Shown piece by piece: positions 24,401 to 34,738 of a stretch of DNA of 64,000 nt (positions within the stretch are counted from its first letter, which is position 1; the number at the start of each line of letters is the position of its first letter). The notes under the pieces were generated by a model. That model had not been told where the DNA came from. It worked only from the letters and a program-made list of their open reading frames with translations, and made no database searches. A program made the position numbers and the translations under genes. Where the stretch lies: NCBI RefSeq assembly GCF_932526225.1, contig NC_064034.1, positions 10,107,387 through 10,171,386 on the forward strand. The letters are read 5' to 3'. This DNA comes from Nematostella vectensis. Taxonomy: Eukaryota > Cnidaria > Anthozoa > Actiniaria > Edwardsiidae.

Positions 24401-27400
24401 GACCACAAAGTACTCACCATACTTTCTAATGTTTGGCCGACATCCGAAGCTACCAATTGATGTAACATTGGGGGTTGCATCGGAAATCGCACCCACGAAA
24501 TCCTTGTCTTCCTACGTTGAGAGTTTGCGTGCAAGGCTTGACTATGCTTACAAGTTGGCTTCTAAGGAGAAAGATGCAGCGGCTGATCGAAACAAAAAGA
24601 GATATGATGTTCGCGCTCGTGATGTAGCCCTCCAACCAGGAGATCGGGTCTTGGTTCGCAATTTGAGTATCCGAGGGAAACATAAGCTGAGTGACCGCTG
24701 GGAAGAGACTGTTCACATAGTCAAAGCGCGCCATGCCGACTTACCAGTCTACACTGTGCGACCAGAACAGGGTGGTAGAGCCCGAACTCTACATCGGAAC
24801 TTGCTGTTACCAGTTGAAAGGACGTACCAACCAGTTGGTTTGCCACCAGATCACAATAGCCGACCCAGACGGCCACCGGAGGGCAAGAGACGTAGGAGAA
24901 TACTACCTCAAGTGCCCCCAAGACCAATAAGACAAGAGGCCCAGGACGATTCCAGCTCAGCTGAAGACAGCGATGGCCTCGACCTGTTTGGGGTTCCCAC
25001 TGCGGGACCCCCAGAGCTGCTGTTTCAAGCCGAGGTTGAGGAGCAAGACCCACAGGTAGCTGACGAAATGGAAGACACAGCTCCACCGGTAGTGGAGAAC
25101 CACGCGGCAAGGCCTCCAAGCCTTGCCTCATCGGATGTCTCTGATGTGCAGTCGGAACCAGAGCAGAGAACCAGATCAGGGCGTGTTTCCAAGAAGCCGC
25201 AGCGTCTGGTAGAGGATCCAGTTTGGTCAAGAAAACTGACAGCGATTATTTATCTTATAGACTGTCGGAACCAAAAGGTTTCGAGGAACTGGCATTTAAG
25301 CCATTATTAGTAGACATTGAGATCGTATAAGACATTGTTTATTATTAACGTTTATTCTGTTAAACGTCGGGACGCCGTTTCCCACTAGGGGGGACCGTGT
25401 CAGAGCGCGATTTCCGGTCACTTGTTAGGAAAAGTCCTAGGCGTTCATGTAGCGCGCTCGCGCCGGCCTGGACCGGAGTCAGGCACCTTTGTCAGGACAT
25501 GTTCAGTTATGTAATGGCGATCGAGCGTGTTGATAATTACACAGCGCAAAATCTCGTCGAAATTGTGTGTTAAAGTAGTCTTTCTCCGCTCGGAAACCTT
25601 TGGAAATAGTCCCCGATTTCCCCTGTTACACAAACACGAGAAATAAAAAGGGGAACATGACTTAGTGAACTGTTTGAAGCTAACATGAACAAAGCTCTGC
25701 TAGTACTATTAGGGTTTTCTCATTGCCGTCTAGCCGCCCTCGAATAATGCTTATTTGAACTAATAAAGTTGATAGTTATTGTTGAATTTAACTTGCTAAT
25801 TTAGGAGCAATTCAAGCAGTGGCGATTTCATATCAGACATCTTTAAGAAAAATATTTTTCTTATTTCTGTCGATATCCTTTACCAATATCTCAATTTTCT
25901 ACCAGGCATGTTTCATCAGAGCTTTTTTCTGTCTGTATTTTAGTTTTAATTTAATTGGTTCTTGTTATTTTAGAAATGTTTACTAGCATTTTCAAAAATA
26001 ATTTCTGTCATTATTACCCACCACGAAAGCACTCTGAGAATAACATTCTTACAAATTTATAGGGATATATTGGCTTACTAGGTTTGCGGTTAAACCCGAA
26101 ATAAGTAAGTTTGTAGTACTTGGTTAAGGCATTACGGCGGTAAAATACGGGAGGTCTGAGGGTGTGGTGGGGGATACGATGCTTTTCGCCGCTTTTCGTC
26201 GTCTTGACAAAGCGGGCAAACGTGTGTGCCCAAATATTGTGTATTATTGTTTTTTTTCTTAGTATTGCTCAATACTAAAGATAACCCTAATTGTGATATA
26301 TTTGATTGGTTAATAAATTGATTGGTTGGTTATTTTTTCATTCATGTATCCGCCTCAAATCATGCCTTATTAGTGTTTAAATTATGCTTTACCAGACTGT
26401 GATTGACATTTCTGTGCGTGTTGTCTGTCGCCTCTCACTACATACTGTTGCCAAGCAGGTTGCCCAGTTGGACAGCGCGCAAAGCACGCTATCGCACGCT
26501 GATTAAAAATTTGCCGAAAAGAAATACGAAATCAGCACCCCGCGGAACCGTGACAAAACACAGGATTTTATCTGGAACACCCATCAAGTCAAAATCAGCA
26601 AAGACAAAACAAGCGTTCATTTGAGTGTTCATTATGACTATTATTATTAAGATAGCACTAGAAATTCCTTTAACCTTTATTTTCCTCCCGTTATGAATGT
26701 GAATAATAGGAATATATCTGTTAGAGGCCATTTAATTTTGTTTTGACGCCAAACTAAAATACTTTATCTTTGTTATGTTATTATAGAATATTGGCATAAG
26801 ACAAGCATAGAAAAGTTTTTTTTTACTTCTATTTTGTTGTGGAGCGTGGATAGTTGGCTTGATAGCTGCCAAGGCTTAATATTAAATGTCTTTATTCAAC
26901 TCTTTCAGTTTCGCTGCACTTTCATTAGAAACCAGCATTCCAAACCAGCTTGACAAGAACACTAGCCCTCGGGGCAATATAAGACAGAAAATAAACGCCC
27001 TTTGGATGGTGGGTGAATATCTGAGATATTTACCTGTTGTCTTAGTGAGCATTACTTGGCTGTTAGGGCTGAATTTTTCTATCTGACTCTATTGAATAAA
27101 TAATGTTGAAGGCTTGATTTCAAGTCTACTGGGTTTGTCTGTGTCTAGCTCCATAACTTTGTCCATAACTTTGAATCTTTTTCAAGTGCTATTAAAATAG
27201 TTTGAAAGTGTTGAGTCATATCGTCCAGATGTCACGACTTACTGGGAACGATGCATATTACCGCGGATTTTTATCGCGCACAAGCTAAGCCAAACGACCA
27301 TTCATTGTTATCAAATATTGAAATGCATTTTCGTATCTGCGGCTATGTACTTTGTTATGAAACCATTTTATTGATTTCATCTCGGAACATAATAACTGGA

Positions 27401-30400
27401 AATTGTTGACTATAGTGTGAAGTAGTTGCTAAAATGTCATATTTTACATCAAATTGTCGTGTCTGGCTTAAACGAAAACACTATTAATCTCCTGGTGCAT
27501 CAAACATTGAACACATGTTGATGGAACGATTTTTTATTCTTAATTTTTAATTTCTTAAGTAGTGATTTTAATACTTTACCCATGTTTTACGTGTTCTTTA
27601 ATGGGATGTGATATATCTAAGACGTGATGACTTGTTTGTGAACTTGATTTTGGTTGTCAAATTCGGGTATTTGGCGATATTGTAATTTTAACCCTCCCTG
27701 CGAAGTGTAAATTCCGTTCCCACCGTGTAAAACCAATGTATCATTATTAACTTAACACTACTGTGTTCTCATTTATCACTTTTATAATTAAGCAAAAACG
27801 CCAAATAGCAAAAACCTCAGAAGTTTTTTTTTTTTAGGTTTAGAGTTTCATGCAACGTTTAGATTTAATTTTTAATTTTTGATTTTCTTTCTGCCAAATG
27901 TAGAATGTAGCTCCGTTGTTCCCCGTGGTTGTCGTTCGTTGTTGCGGTGCACAAGTCTTTTTCGTGAGTCCTTTGTGGTCTATTTGGCTTATTAATAATG
28001 TAGCGCTACACATTTATCACTTTACGGTATATATGACTCACAACCTTTACCACCAATATCTTTACATCAGAAATTCTCTTATTACATCTCAACGCCGAAT
28101 TTTATAATTAAAAAGAAAATTAAGCTGCTTTTAAAATCCTTGAAAAAAATCATAAATTTCAAGCATTTTGTGAGCATCTAAATGTATTTTAGTATATGTG
28201 GCATGATATAATTTACTAATATTGCTGACCAATTTTGTCAACTAGATTCATTACAATTGAACGTGTCCATCGTGTGGTCTGTGTTATCGATGAATAAATG
28301 TGTAAATGAGAATGCTTTACATTTAAGATAACAAATCAGCCGGCTACCCTTGTTCCTCGTTTATATCTAAAGCAAAAGTTGTCTAATATCCAGCAGTTAT
28401 GGTTTGTTAAGATCTACCTCAAATTACACTTTCATTTGAATAGACAGATAAACAAAAAAGTAATTTAGTACTACATGTTGTTGAGGTACTATGTAGAAAA
28501 TCAGCTTATGTCGATTATTATTATCACTTTTCTCATTATACAAATCCAAAATTGGCGTCCAAAGCTCAGTTTGCCAGCAGAAAATCCCGGATTTGTAAAG
28601 AAAACAGATAGTTTGTATATTCCTCGATGAGTAAAACAAATACAGGCCACGATTCTGAGAGGAAAAACATTAAAAGATGTGTGTGCACGCGTTGCTTAAG
28701 GTGAAATAATGAATGAAAGCAATGAATGAGAGATTCAGTCAGAGTTTAATCTAGAACATAATATTCCCCCGCGCTTTTAGCTACATAAACATAGCCAATG
28801 TTTACTACTTTTTAAGAATGGCGTATTAAAGAAGAAATATATTGCTCTCAAATTGTAATTTATCTTTCTTTTTTGTCATGGGCATCTATCATATTATTCG
28901 AGCGACGTGAGTCTCATAAGCTTTATTTTTTATTATTTGACACCACGCTTGTCCTTTTTTTATTTGAATAAAAAATGACTTTTTCCTAATATCAAAAACA
29001 AGTCAGCTCGAATGTCTTGATATTTTTTGATTTCCTAAAATCAGTATAGCCATTGTATTGGTTTAGTATGTCCTTTATTGACTATTGTGTTCCTCGTTCA
29101 CGGATGGTGTTTTAATAAATAGTTTGCAATGGTAATAACACGCGACGTAACGTTGTTTTCAAAGGCAAGTGGGTATAGACAATATTAAAGCTCTTCGCTT
29201 ACGTCTGTATCCTTAACCATAGATTCAGATAAACTCAATTTGTTGTTTGCGGTTGAAGTCATCAGTCCTAGCCTCAATGTCGGTAGCTCTCGCATCTTTT
29301 CATCGCTCGTTTTAATCTAAGCTGAGGTGAAAGTCAGCAGCTTTTGAATCTCTTTATTAGCAGAAGATATTAGCAGAAGACATGTTCTGTTAAGAAGCCC
29401 TATCAGGAAAAATCCAAAAAATCTTAGCCACGTAGACATCGGTAATGATAGGTTTCTAGTGCTACGGCCCTTTCACAAACTGATTGTAGTGAAGGGCCGG
29501 GATAATAAACAGCAATTTTAAAAATAAAGTCGCGCACTACATATAATTTATTTTTTTATTTTTGTCTAACTAGCGTCTTGTATTATAATACTACGCTGAT
29601 CCGCTTTCCCCCGTATTGTCTGAGCCCAAAAATTATGACAACAGCCAACGGCTTTTAGTAGAAATTAAAAGTGCATGGGATGTTAATGAAGGTGCCTTGA
29701 ATGCGAGACTGTATGGCCTTTTCAATTTATCCAAACAAATCAAAAATGCCCATTTGGTTCCAGTTTCTGTACATCAAAATAGTACATACGCCACCGTTAC
29801 CTGCTAAACGTTGTCTTAATATTTTAAAAGAGATCTCTATTTTAAATCTTATAGAATTCCGTTACCTGTGCGTATTTGGATGAGTAAGGTTGCTCCAGAA
29901 GTGCCCAGAATTGCTGCATTTTTGTTTTTTGTCTCCTTGCCAATCTTTCCCCCGCTTCATACTCTGAGTCCTCCGTGTCCTTCTGCAAACCCTCGAAGGC
30001 CTTGAGCGTGGCCTGTGCGTCTCTGTGTTGAGTATAGTTACTCCAGCAGCATGGCTCCATTTGCAACTCCTCTATGCCCCAAAACGCGAGTTCTTCCTCA
30101 AACAGCGGCCCGCACACATCCCCAGGGCAGTGCAGCTTACCCGTGCGGTAGTAGTTCAAAACATTCGCGAACACTCCAGGATGGCGGTCAAAAAAGATTT
30201 CATTGGTCTCCGGATCGTAATCCGCCTGTTTGGACGCATTCTCGCCTATCCACGCTAGCCTTGAGTCGGGAACAACCCTTAGTGTGCTCAAATACGTCTC
30301 ATGTCGATATCCTCCGACGTTTAGTATCACCCTATCCTTCCCTGAGCCACGAACCGAACCTCCCGAAGTGTTAGATTCAGTCTTACCAGTAACTAGTCCC

Positions 30401-30417
30401 TCAAAGTTTATGTTCAT
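15467..30417 (-). CDS. Kv channel subunit B, Shaw/Kv3 type, interrupted by a gypsy-bearing intron
   Basis: This is a plasma-membrane voltage-gated K+ channel alpha subunit. Exons are 30417-29866 (T1), 17627-17181 (S1 to S5) and 16996-15467 (pore, S6 and tail), all joined in phase 0, giving about 842 residues. The start is the ATG at 30417, because the open frame upstream begins with TTG. T1 carries HX5CX20CC and [15 protein letters not shown], close to Shaw. S4 (about 272-294) has five regularly spaced arginines. The filter TTVGYGD is at about 355-361. S6 reads [10 protein letters not shown]: one proline, with Ser where the second proline of PXP normally sits. The cytoplasmic tail (about 450 residues) is long, polar and low in complexity, with Arg/Ser-rich stretches. 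Intron 1 is 12.2 kb and holds an antisense gypsy element. Linking the T1 exon across that intron rests on strand, phase and the absence of another partner. Confidence 0.85.
17705..17950. repeat. Minisatellite against the S1 exon of Kv gene B
   Basis: Irregular units of about 40-50 bases combine CCCCGTGAAAACAGC with CATCAGCCAATACTACTGGC and ACCGCTAA. The array starts about 80 bases upstream, in gene sense, of the S1 exon acceptor at 17627. Confidence 0.85.
17970..18680. repeat. GGTTAGCGCTAAC-rich repetitive segment
   Basis: Motifs such as GGTTAGCGCTAACTCTGGGT (18049) and CTAACCTACGG (18115) recur in inverted form near 18590-18640. The right end GGAACCGGCCCCTG resembles the terminus of the foldback element at 61238-61370. 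It is probably a decayed relative; the left end is not clear. Confidence 0.4.
19364..19596 (+). repeat. 5-prime LTR of the gypsy element
   Basis: Begins TGTCAGAGCGCGATTTCC and ends CCCCTGCTACA. It differs from the right LTR at one internal base (GTCGGGC versus GTCAGGC) and one terminal-region base (CTGCTACA versus CTGTTACA). It is preceded by CAAA. Confidence 0.97.
19600..19617 (+). other. Primer-binding site, tRNA-Lys type
   Basis: TGGCGCCCAACGTGGGGC lies three bases after the left LTR. It has the form known for tRNA-Lys(1,2)-primed retroelements. The primer identity is inferred from the match. Confidence 0.85.
19633..20991 (+). CDS. gag: gag polyprotein of the gypsy element
   Basis: An open frame of 452 residues starts with an ATG 16 bases after the primer-binding site. 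It encodes the capsid/nucleocapsid protein that packages the element RNA. A middle segment (about 95-240), with [12 protein letters not shown] and a following helix-rich region, resembles Ty3/gypsy and PNMA-type capsid domains. A Pro/Gln/Tyr-rich linker (about 320-410) follows. Near residues 418-431 is a CCHC-like knuckle, [14 protein letters not shown], in which the position normally held by the second cysteine is glycine. The frame ends at 20991 and overlaps the pol frame, which lies in the -1 register. Confidence 0.93.
   Translation: MEITEEEKMKIERDRVVSLLGAETEEITIESLVEKYTAKYNCGLELWKGEFVKIEAFLAHSCKAKVTGSKVIIIKEEPKTVAPTTTMQYFSKPQFSQFFGFVQTDKGVSYRVWRYEVESARKEAIYSNELIAEQIRKSLQGEAKNKIVGFGPEATLDSILDSLDQFYGDNGSVHGDELISQAYKFKQGEHEEVSAFASRLDTQLRKAKEQGAELLKDDDALSKHLSLIFWEGLLFGIRDKARHKKDQCKSFSELIEAARYGEREYRVSHPTHTSASCKQAQTSAAKNQAPAWLPEIVAAVTREVRDIMKPQGSHFEQSQPKVTSGMKSQVYQTTPPNYSWNPPPATFYPQPQGAQGYHLGQPHPYQYQQSYQYWPSQHSSQMFSPQGSALPRTRTLGGSSPQSPVPESPQVPREYLPTCYHGGEPGHIQRNCTNIPYSGNRKVPLWRGNQRQ
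20946..20952 (+). promoter_or_regulatory. Probable -1 ribosomal frameshift heptamer (gag to pol)
   Basis: G GGA AAC sits in the gag register (TCG GGA AAC), which is the X XXY YYZ slippery arrangement. Slipping back one base gives GGG AAA and enters the pol frame, open to 25310. It lies 37 bases before the gag stop codon. A downstream stimulatory structure was not assessed. Confidence 0.75.
20946..25310 (+). CDS. pol: pol polyprotein of the gypsy element (PR-RT-RH-IN)
   Basis: Coordinates run from the proposed frameshift site; the frame is open from at least 20886. Protease has LALLDTGSQ (DTG at about 21090). Reverse transcriptase has [14 protein letters not shown] and the catalytic box YMDD at 22455-22466. 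RNase H begins with HIDASGSG near 22935. Integrase has an N-terminal HHCC zinc module (23800-23915), then the catalytic triad D (LLAMDF), D (HSDQG) and E (NAQTE) with exact D-35-E spacing. A GPY/F-like C-terminal region follows. No chromodomain was recognised. The last 120 residues are Pro/Glu-rich. No stop or frame break interrupts the domains, so the element could be autonomous apart from the altered gag knuckle. An ATG at 20886 exists but is probably not the start. Confidence 0.95.
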   Translation, partial: GKQEGAFVEGQPKAVNYQPHMMTVLKSLIGDANECITFVNGSPCLALLDTGSQISSISQSFYEKHLKNCPLNSVDNLIKLVGAGGEQVPYIGYIEVEVSFPEEETGVHLEECALLLVVPDNDYNKRVPAVIGTNIAKAFHVRCKEKHGVQFVQRVQISSAWRRAYASLHKREHFNTKQSNGKVEVKSTLRHDIVIGAHQRTVVWGLTQSYPGGDSLAILETAGDNKLHPDLTVTTSLISLRGNGGKCKIPVEVTNISDEPVVIKGRTKLACISLASAVHEPIIEPDRGSIGDIDKSSFHGLFDLSGVQLNSDQKERVNIMLNRMQGAFAKDAQDLGCTGVIEHEINLSDDGPFKETTRRVPPGQLEEFKNALNDMLNSGVIKESKSPFASPVVLVRKKDNSLRVCVDFRRLNSKTIKDSYAIPRVVDTLQSLRGSKLFCTLDLQSGYLQVCISEKDQPKTAMTTPFGLFEFTRMPFGLTNAPATFQRLMEHCLRDLNYNTCVVYMDDVIVFARNFDEMMVRLEEVLTRLMKCGLKLKPSKCKLFQTRVRCLGHVVSAEGIEPDPEKVAPLHEWLSNPPKNTKELQTFLGFASYYRSFVKNFSKVAEPLRQLLITGPAKKHKQSSPPSSFTWTSECQSAFETLISHLTSSPILGYPDFELPFILHIDASGSGLGAALYQKKHNKLRVIAYGSRALTPAERNYSAYRREFLALKWAVAEKFRDYLYGAKCDVLTDSNPLTYLVSSAKLTPTDHRWLSALAPFDITITYRQGKSNGDADGLSRIPREGSEPTPEDKEDYLKPFLERLQTSEEASTCPKEVFQAIVQSLVVDTDDTPEWIPVAEQVGARPEAVAVDFQEHQRFVPSSTPFISENDWPRLQQADPVISKVLPFVTSGLPPTRRELRKLNSNAARLVKEFERLVVIDGTLKRRREVDGETSLQLVLPSKFHAQVLKGLHDDVGHLGRDRTQDLIQSRFYWPFMARDVEAHVSNCQRCIARKALDPPPAPMLSLQANEPMDLLAMDFLSLEEGRGGMSNILVVTDSFTKFAWAFPTRNQKAGTVAKILWEKILINYGFPRRLHSDQGRDFESNVIRDLCLLAGITKSRTTPYHPQGNAQTERFNRTLLNMLGTLDEDKKSSWPEYVSSMAHAYNCTRHQTTKYSPYFLMFGRHPKLPIDVTLGVASEIAPTKSLSSYVESLRARLDYAYKLASKEKDAAADRNKKRYDVRARDVALQPGDRVLVRNLSIRGKHKLSDRWEETVHIVKARHADLPVYTVRPEQGGRARTLHRNLLLPVERTYQPVGLPPDHNSRPRRPPEGKRRRRILPQVPPRPIRQEAQDDSSSAEDSDGLDLFGVPTAGPPELLFQAEVEEQDPQVADEMEDTAPPVVENHAARPPSLASSDVSDVQSEPEQRTRSGRVSKKPQRLVEDPVWSRKLTAIIYLIDCRNQKVSRNWHLSHY
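25398..25630 (+). repeat. 3-prime LTR of the gypsy element
   Basis: Begins TGTCAGAGCGCGATTTCC and ends CCCCTGTTACA. It is followed by CAAA, the second copy of the target duplication. Confidence 0.97.
25631..29865. other. Right part of Kv B intron 1
   Basis: AT-rich sequence between the gypsy element and the T1 exon. No exon, domain-bearing frame or clear repeat was found. Confidence 0.5.
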
Positions 30418-33400
30418 TGTAACAGTTTTCGCGAACTCAATGTTCCGGTGATTCTGAGCGAGGCTCACCAACCTACCCGCCTGGATTATCCGGAGCCAGG
30501 TACGCTCTGCCCCTCGGAGTAAGATTCATTTACAAGCTCTGTTCGATTCATTGCACTCTCCAGGGTCCACCTGTTCGTCAAAGCCGCAACACAATAGCAT
30601 CTCATTTGCATACCCACATTGGTGTTACTGTTTAGAGCAGCCCCAATTACGAGATATCCGCGTTATTATCTAACGTTGTAGTTAATTTAGCCCAGTGCGA
30701 CTGTACAATCACAGGTTTATGGTTGAATTTAGCGTGCAAGACTTGTCTTTGTGTTGAGATGTTCCGCGTTATTGGCAACGTCAAACGTCTTCTTGGTGAA
30801 GAAATATAGACATGGTATTGGGAAAATGACAACAGCAAGGCGTCCAATCAGAGCACCTGACCAAGAATATGTTTGCTAGAGTCTACAATGCTGGCAAGGC
30901 TTGGAGAAAGAGACTAGAACTCCATCACTGGAGCGTAACATCGAACCGCAATATCCACATCAAAGTATGAAATGAACCTTATAATTTATAGAACATTCTA
31001 GTGCTTTTGGATTTGGTTGTAAAATTGTTGTTTCATCCGCTGGTTGGTGTAAGTGATTTTGAGATATTTTGTAATAGCTTTGGATGGTCTTCAAAGTGGC
31101 GCTCGTTTGTCGCCTAGATGCAAATCCCCTTCCTTTTAAAAGGATACATTATGCAAATCCATTGCCTGTTCTGTTGCTGGGAGGAAACAGGAAAGCCCGC
31201 GAAATTGTTTTTTTTATTACCAGCTCTCTGGCTCCTGTATTGACTTATTCACTCTGTCCTACCATCTAGGATAAAAACCTTGGGTCTACTCGTATTAGAA
31301 GGACAGAAATGCTTATTCGAGAGCATTAAAAATTCAGCGTTCAAGTTACTTATAGACGTTGTGATACTTTGTTTTTATATTATGTCACGCAAACTAAGTT
31401 CTCAAAACACACAAAGAAAAATCATAGACCTCGATCCGAAATCAGACAGCTTCACTAAGTAAAAAAAGTGGTTAGTCATTCAAATTGCATTTAACCATTT
31501 AATTGTTTGGTCATGTGCGAGACGCAGCCAAAGCTTTGCTATATCGCGTTCTATGATACGATTCTGTCCGCAAAATAGTGATACCCCTCATTTCACGCAA
31601 AATTATTGTGAGCTTGTGTAAAGTGCGTATGGTCCAAATACCGTGTTGTGGGCTGTATTCCACACTCGAAATAGATTAGATCTCCGTATAGAAAATCGCG
31701 CGGGAATTTCTCAACGAACCAGGCCTGTTACACGCTCTTTTTCATCACCCAGGCCTGCGAGCTTGTAAAGACGCAAACCAAGGTCTCTTTTAAATTTGAC
31801 AGTCTGTTCAATTATAGTGACAAATTAAGATACAATAGCCCGGTTAAAAGCTCCACATCTAGTTATGCTTTGCGCTAACTTATTTGAGGACGTGATTGGG
31901 CGTAATTTTCTTTCGACCCTGAGGGTGAATAATTCAAATTTCACTTTTACCCACGTAAACAATAGAAATTTGACCTCTATTTAACGGAGCCCGTGGCTCG
32001 AATTAAATGCTTTGTGAACGGGTTTATTATTTCATATTTCTATAAAAAACTAACCTAGAATGAATCTGGAAAGAATGCTTGCGGCTAAGAACAAAGTTTG
32101 TTTTTTAAAGGTCTTTTTGTGTGCAATATTCCGTGTGGTAGAAAAATTTAGTATGATTTGGGTTAATACTTCCCTAATGACTCTTTCTCTAATCAATAAC
32201 GTCATTAAAAAAATGCAAGACAATCTGCAAGACCAAACGGAAATAGAACATGTTATTTTCTTCATTTTACTAATATCCCTTCTGTTTGTTCTCTCTTATC
32301 GTACGTTTGATTCCAGCAAGGGTTTATCCGGTTTGTCCTTTTGCATATGAGGCTTTTCTACGAAACTGTCAATGATGTCATTCACCTCTTGGTGCCAAGA
32401 AACTAAACGCGGCGACAACAAGCGTAGACTCTTCTTCTATGCATACCAATTATACTACCGACCTCACTAAAAGGTTTTGGGAAATTTCTTTTAACACATA
32501 AACTCCTAAGAGATTTCTTTGGCTTAGCGCTAATTAGCATCACTCAAATCAAGCCAGTCTCTTAGTATAAACCATTTTGTACAGCTCATCTAATTCCTTT
32601 CGCTTTTAAAGCAGTTTTCAAATGGCATATTCTTAAGGTACCGCCCCCTAAGTTGTTTACTCATTATATCCAAATGGAACGCCGTATTTCCTGTTATGAT
32701 TTTTTTGTTGTTGTCTTTACCGTGATTCGGGTATAAGAAAATTTTCCAGTGGAGATGAAGATGCTAACGAATGTTCGGATTTAGTATTGTTTACACACCA
32801 CACAGTGCATAGATATCCCAAGATCACGTCGCCTCGAATGGTTTACGATTTCCATGGCGGTTTTTTCCACCTGTAAGACGATCAATAATCCTCTTAAGAT
32901 TCCGGTGTGATTTTGAGATATATGTACAAACGCGGTGACCAAAGCCATTTATCCATTTACACTGTTAAATCACTCGGAATAAACAGAATTTTTCAAAATG
33001 TTCCATAACTGTTATAAGATTTGCTTTAAAACATTATATGAAATGGTTTGAAATATTCTGGGCTTACAGAATATTCTAATATGTTATGCTATTAGTATGA
33101 TATTTTTTTAAGATTAAAATTATTGAAAATATTACTCTGGGTTTAAAATGACATATTTCTGTTCCTGGCTCCCTGTGTCGGATAACAATTTTAAAATAAT
33201 AATACGGGCGTGCTTCGTTTCGCGGGGTGCTTTAAGAATTTCCTTTGAGAATGGCACTGTGTTGAGTTTTGTCCATCTCTCTGTGATCTCTACAAAGGTA
33301 AAGTCGCGTTGTTCCTCGAATTTCCTTCTCATCTTGCGGCTTGGAACATCAATAATTCATAAAAAAAATAGGAGCATATAGATTTTTTTTTAGAAAATGA

Positions 33401-34738
33401 CAGTGCACGGATTTTCAATCCATACGACTGAAATCCGTTTTTGTAAAAAAAAATAATTAAAAACTTTGATATGGTTTCCTTCGAGAACGTAAGCCTTGCT
33501 CAATCCTTAAAAGCATCCATGTCCAATACGTTCACTCCCTGGAAGGCTTTTTAAAGAAGGCCAATCACGCCGCCATTGTACTCTCCCGCTCAATACCGAG
33601 ACGCACAAAGCATCAATTTCTATCGGCTAATTCAAGCGAGCAAGAAATATTTTTTTCATAGAAATATTGTTACCCAAGGATCTGCCTTCAATTGTGAATG
33701 GTTATTTTTATTGAAAGTTCAATTGTAAAAAAAAAAAAAGCAGAAGAGGGGTTGGTCGACATTTTAAAACCTTCTGTGAACCCCATCTTTTCCCGTGTCT
33801 AAAAATAAAAATGATGTTTATAGCTGCTATCTGTCACTGTAGAAACGCATATCATACATATATTTCCGTCGTTTATCACAATATTCAAGAGAACTACCTA
33901 AGGTGGTGAGGAAAATACTTCAGAATCCAGTGCAAAAGAAAGAGTTAATAGCTATTAATACATAGTTTGAACCACCGTTAAGTGGAGACGTCTACTAGTG
34001 TCGGCCTGATAAAGCTGTCTGGGCTACAGCTCGTATACTTAGATGAATGGGTTTCTACTTGAATTAAGAGAGAGCCCCAAGTGTCTGTCATTTGCTGCCG
34101 TTTGAATTTCAGTGCCCTTGTTTCGCTGTCTTTGTTTTTCTAGCCTCGAGTGAGGTTTCCTGCCAGCTTAAGCGCATGAGATAGGCTTTCAATCCCTTAA
34201 TGGAAAGGAGCTTTTATTGTCGTGTGCCATTATTGATTTGCAGGCATCTTAATGGCCACCCTAAGTGCTATCAGTGTCTTTTGCAGTCGACTTGAATTAC
34301 GGCATAACTACATCAAGCCGTTATGATTCTCCGTTGAAATCAAGACTCTACTTCTTTTGTCTTTGATGGATAAAACACCTCTTGTGTGTAAGAGATCTTG
34401 TTTTTTTTGTTTTTGTTTTTTTGCAAGGGGAACCGCCATATTCTATACCACTAAGATGCCGGAAAGTGTAAGATTGTAACATCGAACAGTCGAGTAACAA
34501 CAAGAATAATCTTTTTTTTTTTACAAATTTCCTGTTGTGGTTTAAAGATACTGTACACTCATTTTGCATTGTTTTCCGACAATTACACATTATACATAAT
34601 GACCGTCCGTACAGACATTGATCTCGCGACTGTAAGCGTGTCCGCAGGCTACTACTAACAGGAGAGGGGTGCGTGTGGGTGAGGAAAAGGCAGGGGTGGG
34701 GAGATGAAGATGTTAAGGCCTTTCGTGCCATGCAGTTA
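30418..34738. other. Upstream region of Kv gene B
   Basis: It should include the promoter and 5-prime UTR of B. Apart from the diverged dispersed repeat near 33560, only short frames without recognisable content are seen. Confidence 0.5.
33560..33640. repeat. Dispersed repeat of about 90 bp, most diverged copy
   Basis: GCCGCCATTGT and AAAGCATCAATTTCTATCGG correspond in order to the blocks at 44125-44214. It lies between Kv genes B and C. Confidence 0.55.

Larger units (their letters stand above)
19364..25630 (+). mobile_element. Complete Ty3/gypsy LTR retrotransposon
   Basis: The 6267-bp element has two 233-bp LTRs (TG...CA ends), a primer-binding site, gag, pol and a purine-rich tract before the right LTR (AGGGGGGA near 25387). 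CAAA occurs immediately outside both LTRs as a 4-bp target duplication. The LTRs differ at two positions by eye (about 99.1% identical), which implies a recent insertion. Domain order is protease, reverse transcriptase, RNase H, integrase, as in Metaviridae. No env-like frame follows pol. It sits in intron 1 of Kv gene B, in the opposite orientation to that gene. Confidence 0.97.

Noticed and set aside
30418-30471. Upstream extension of the Kv B T1 frame
   Set aside because: The first codon is TTG; the first ATG in frame is at 30417 and yields an N-terminus of usual length.
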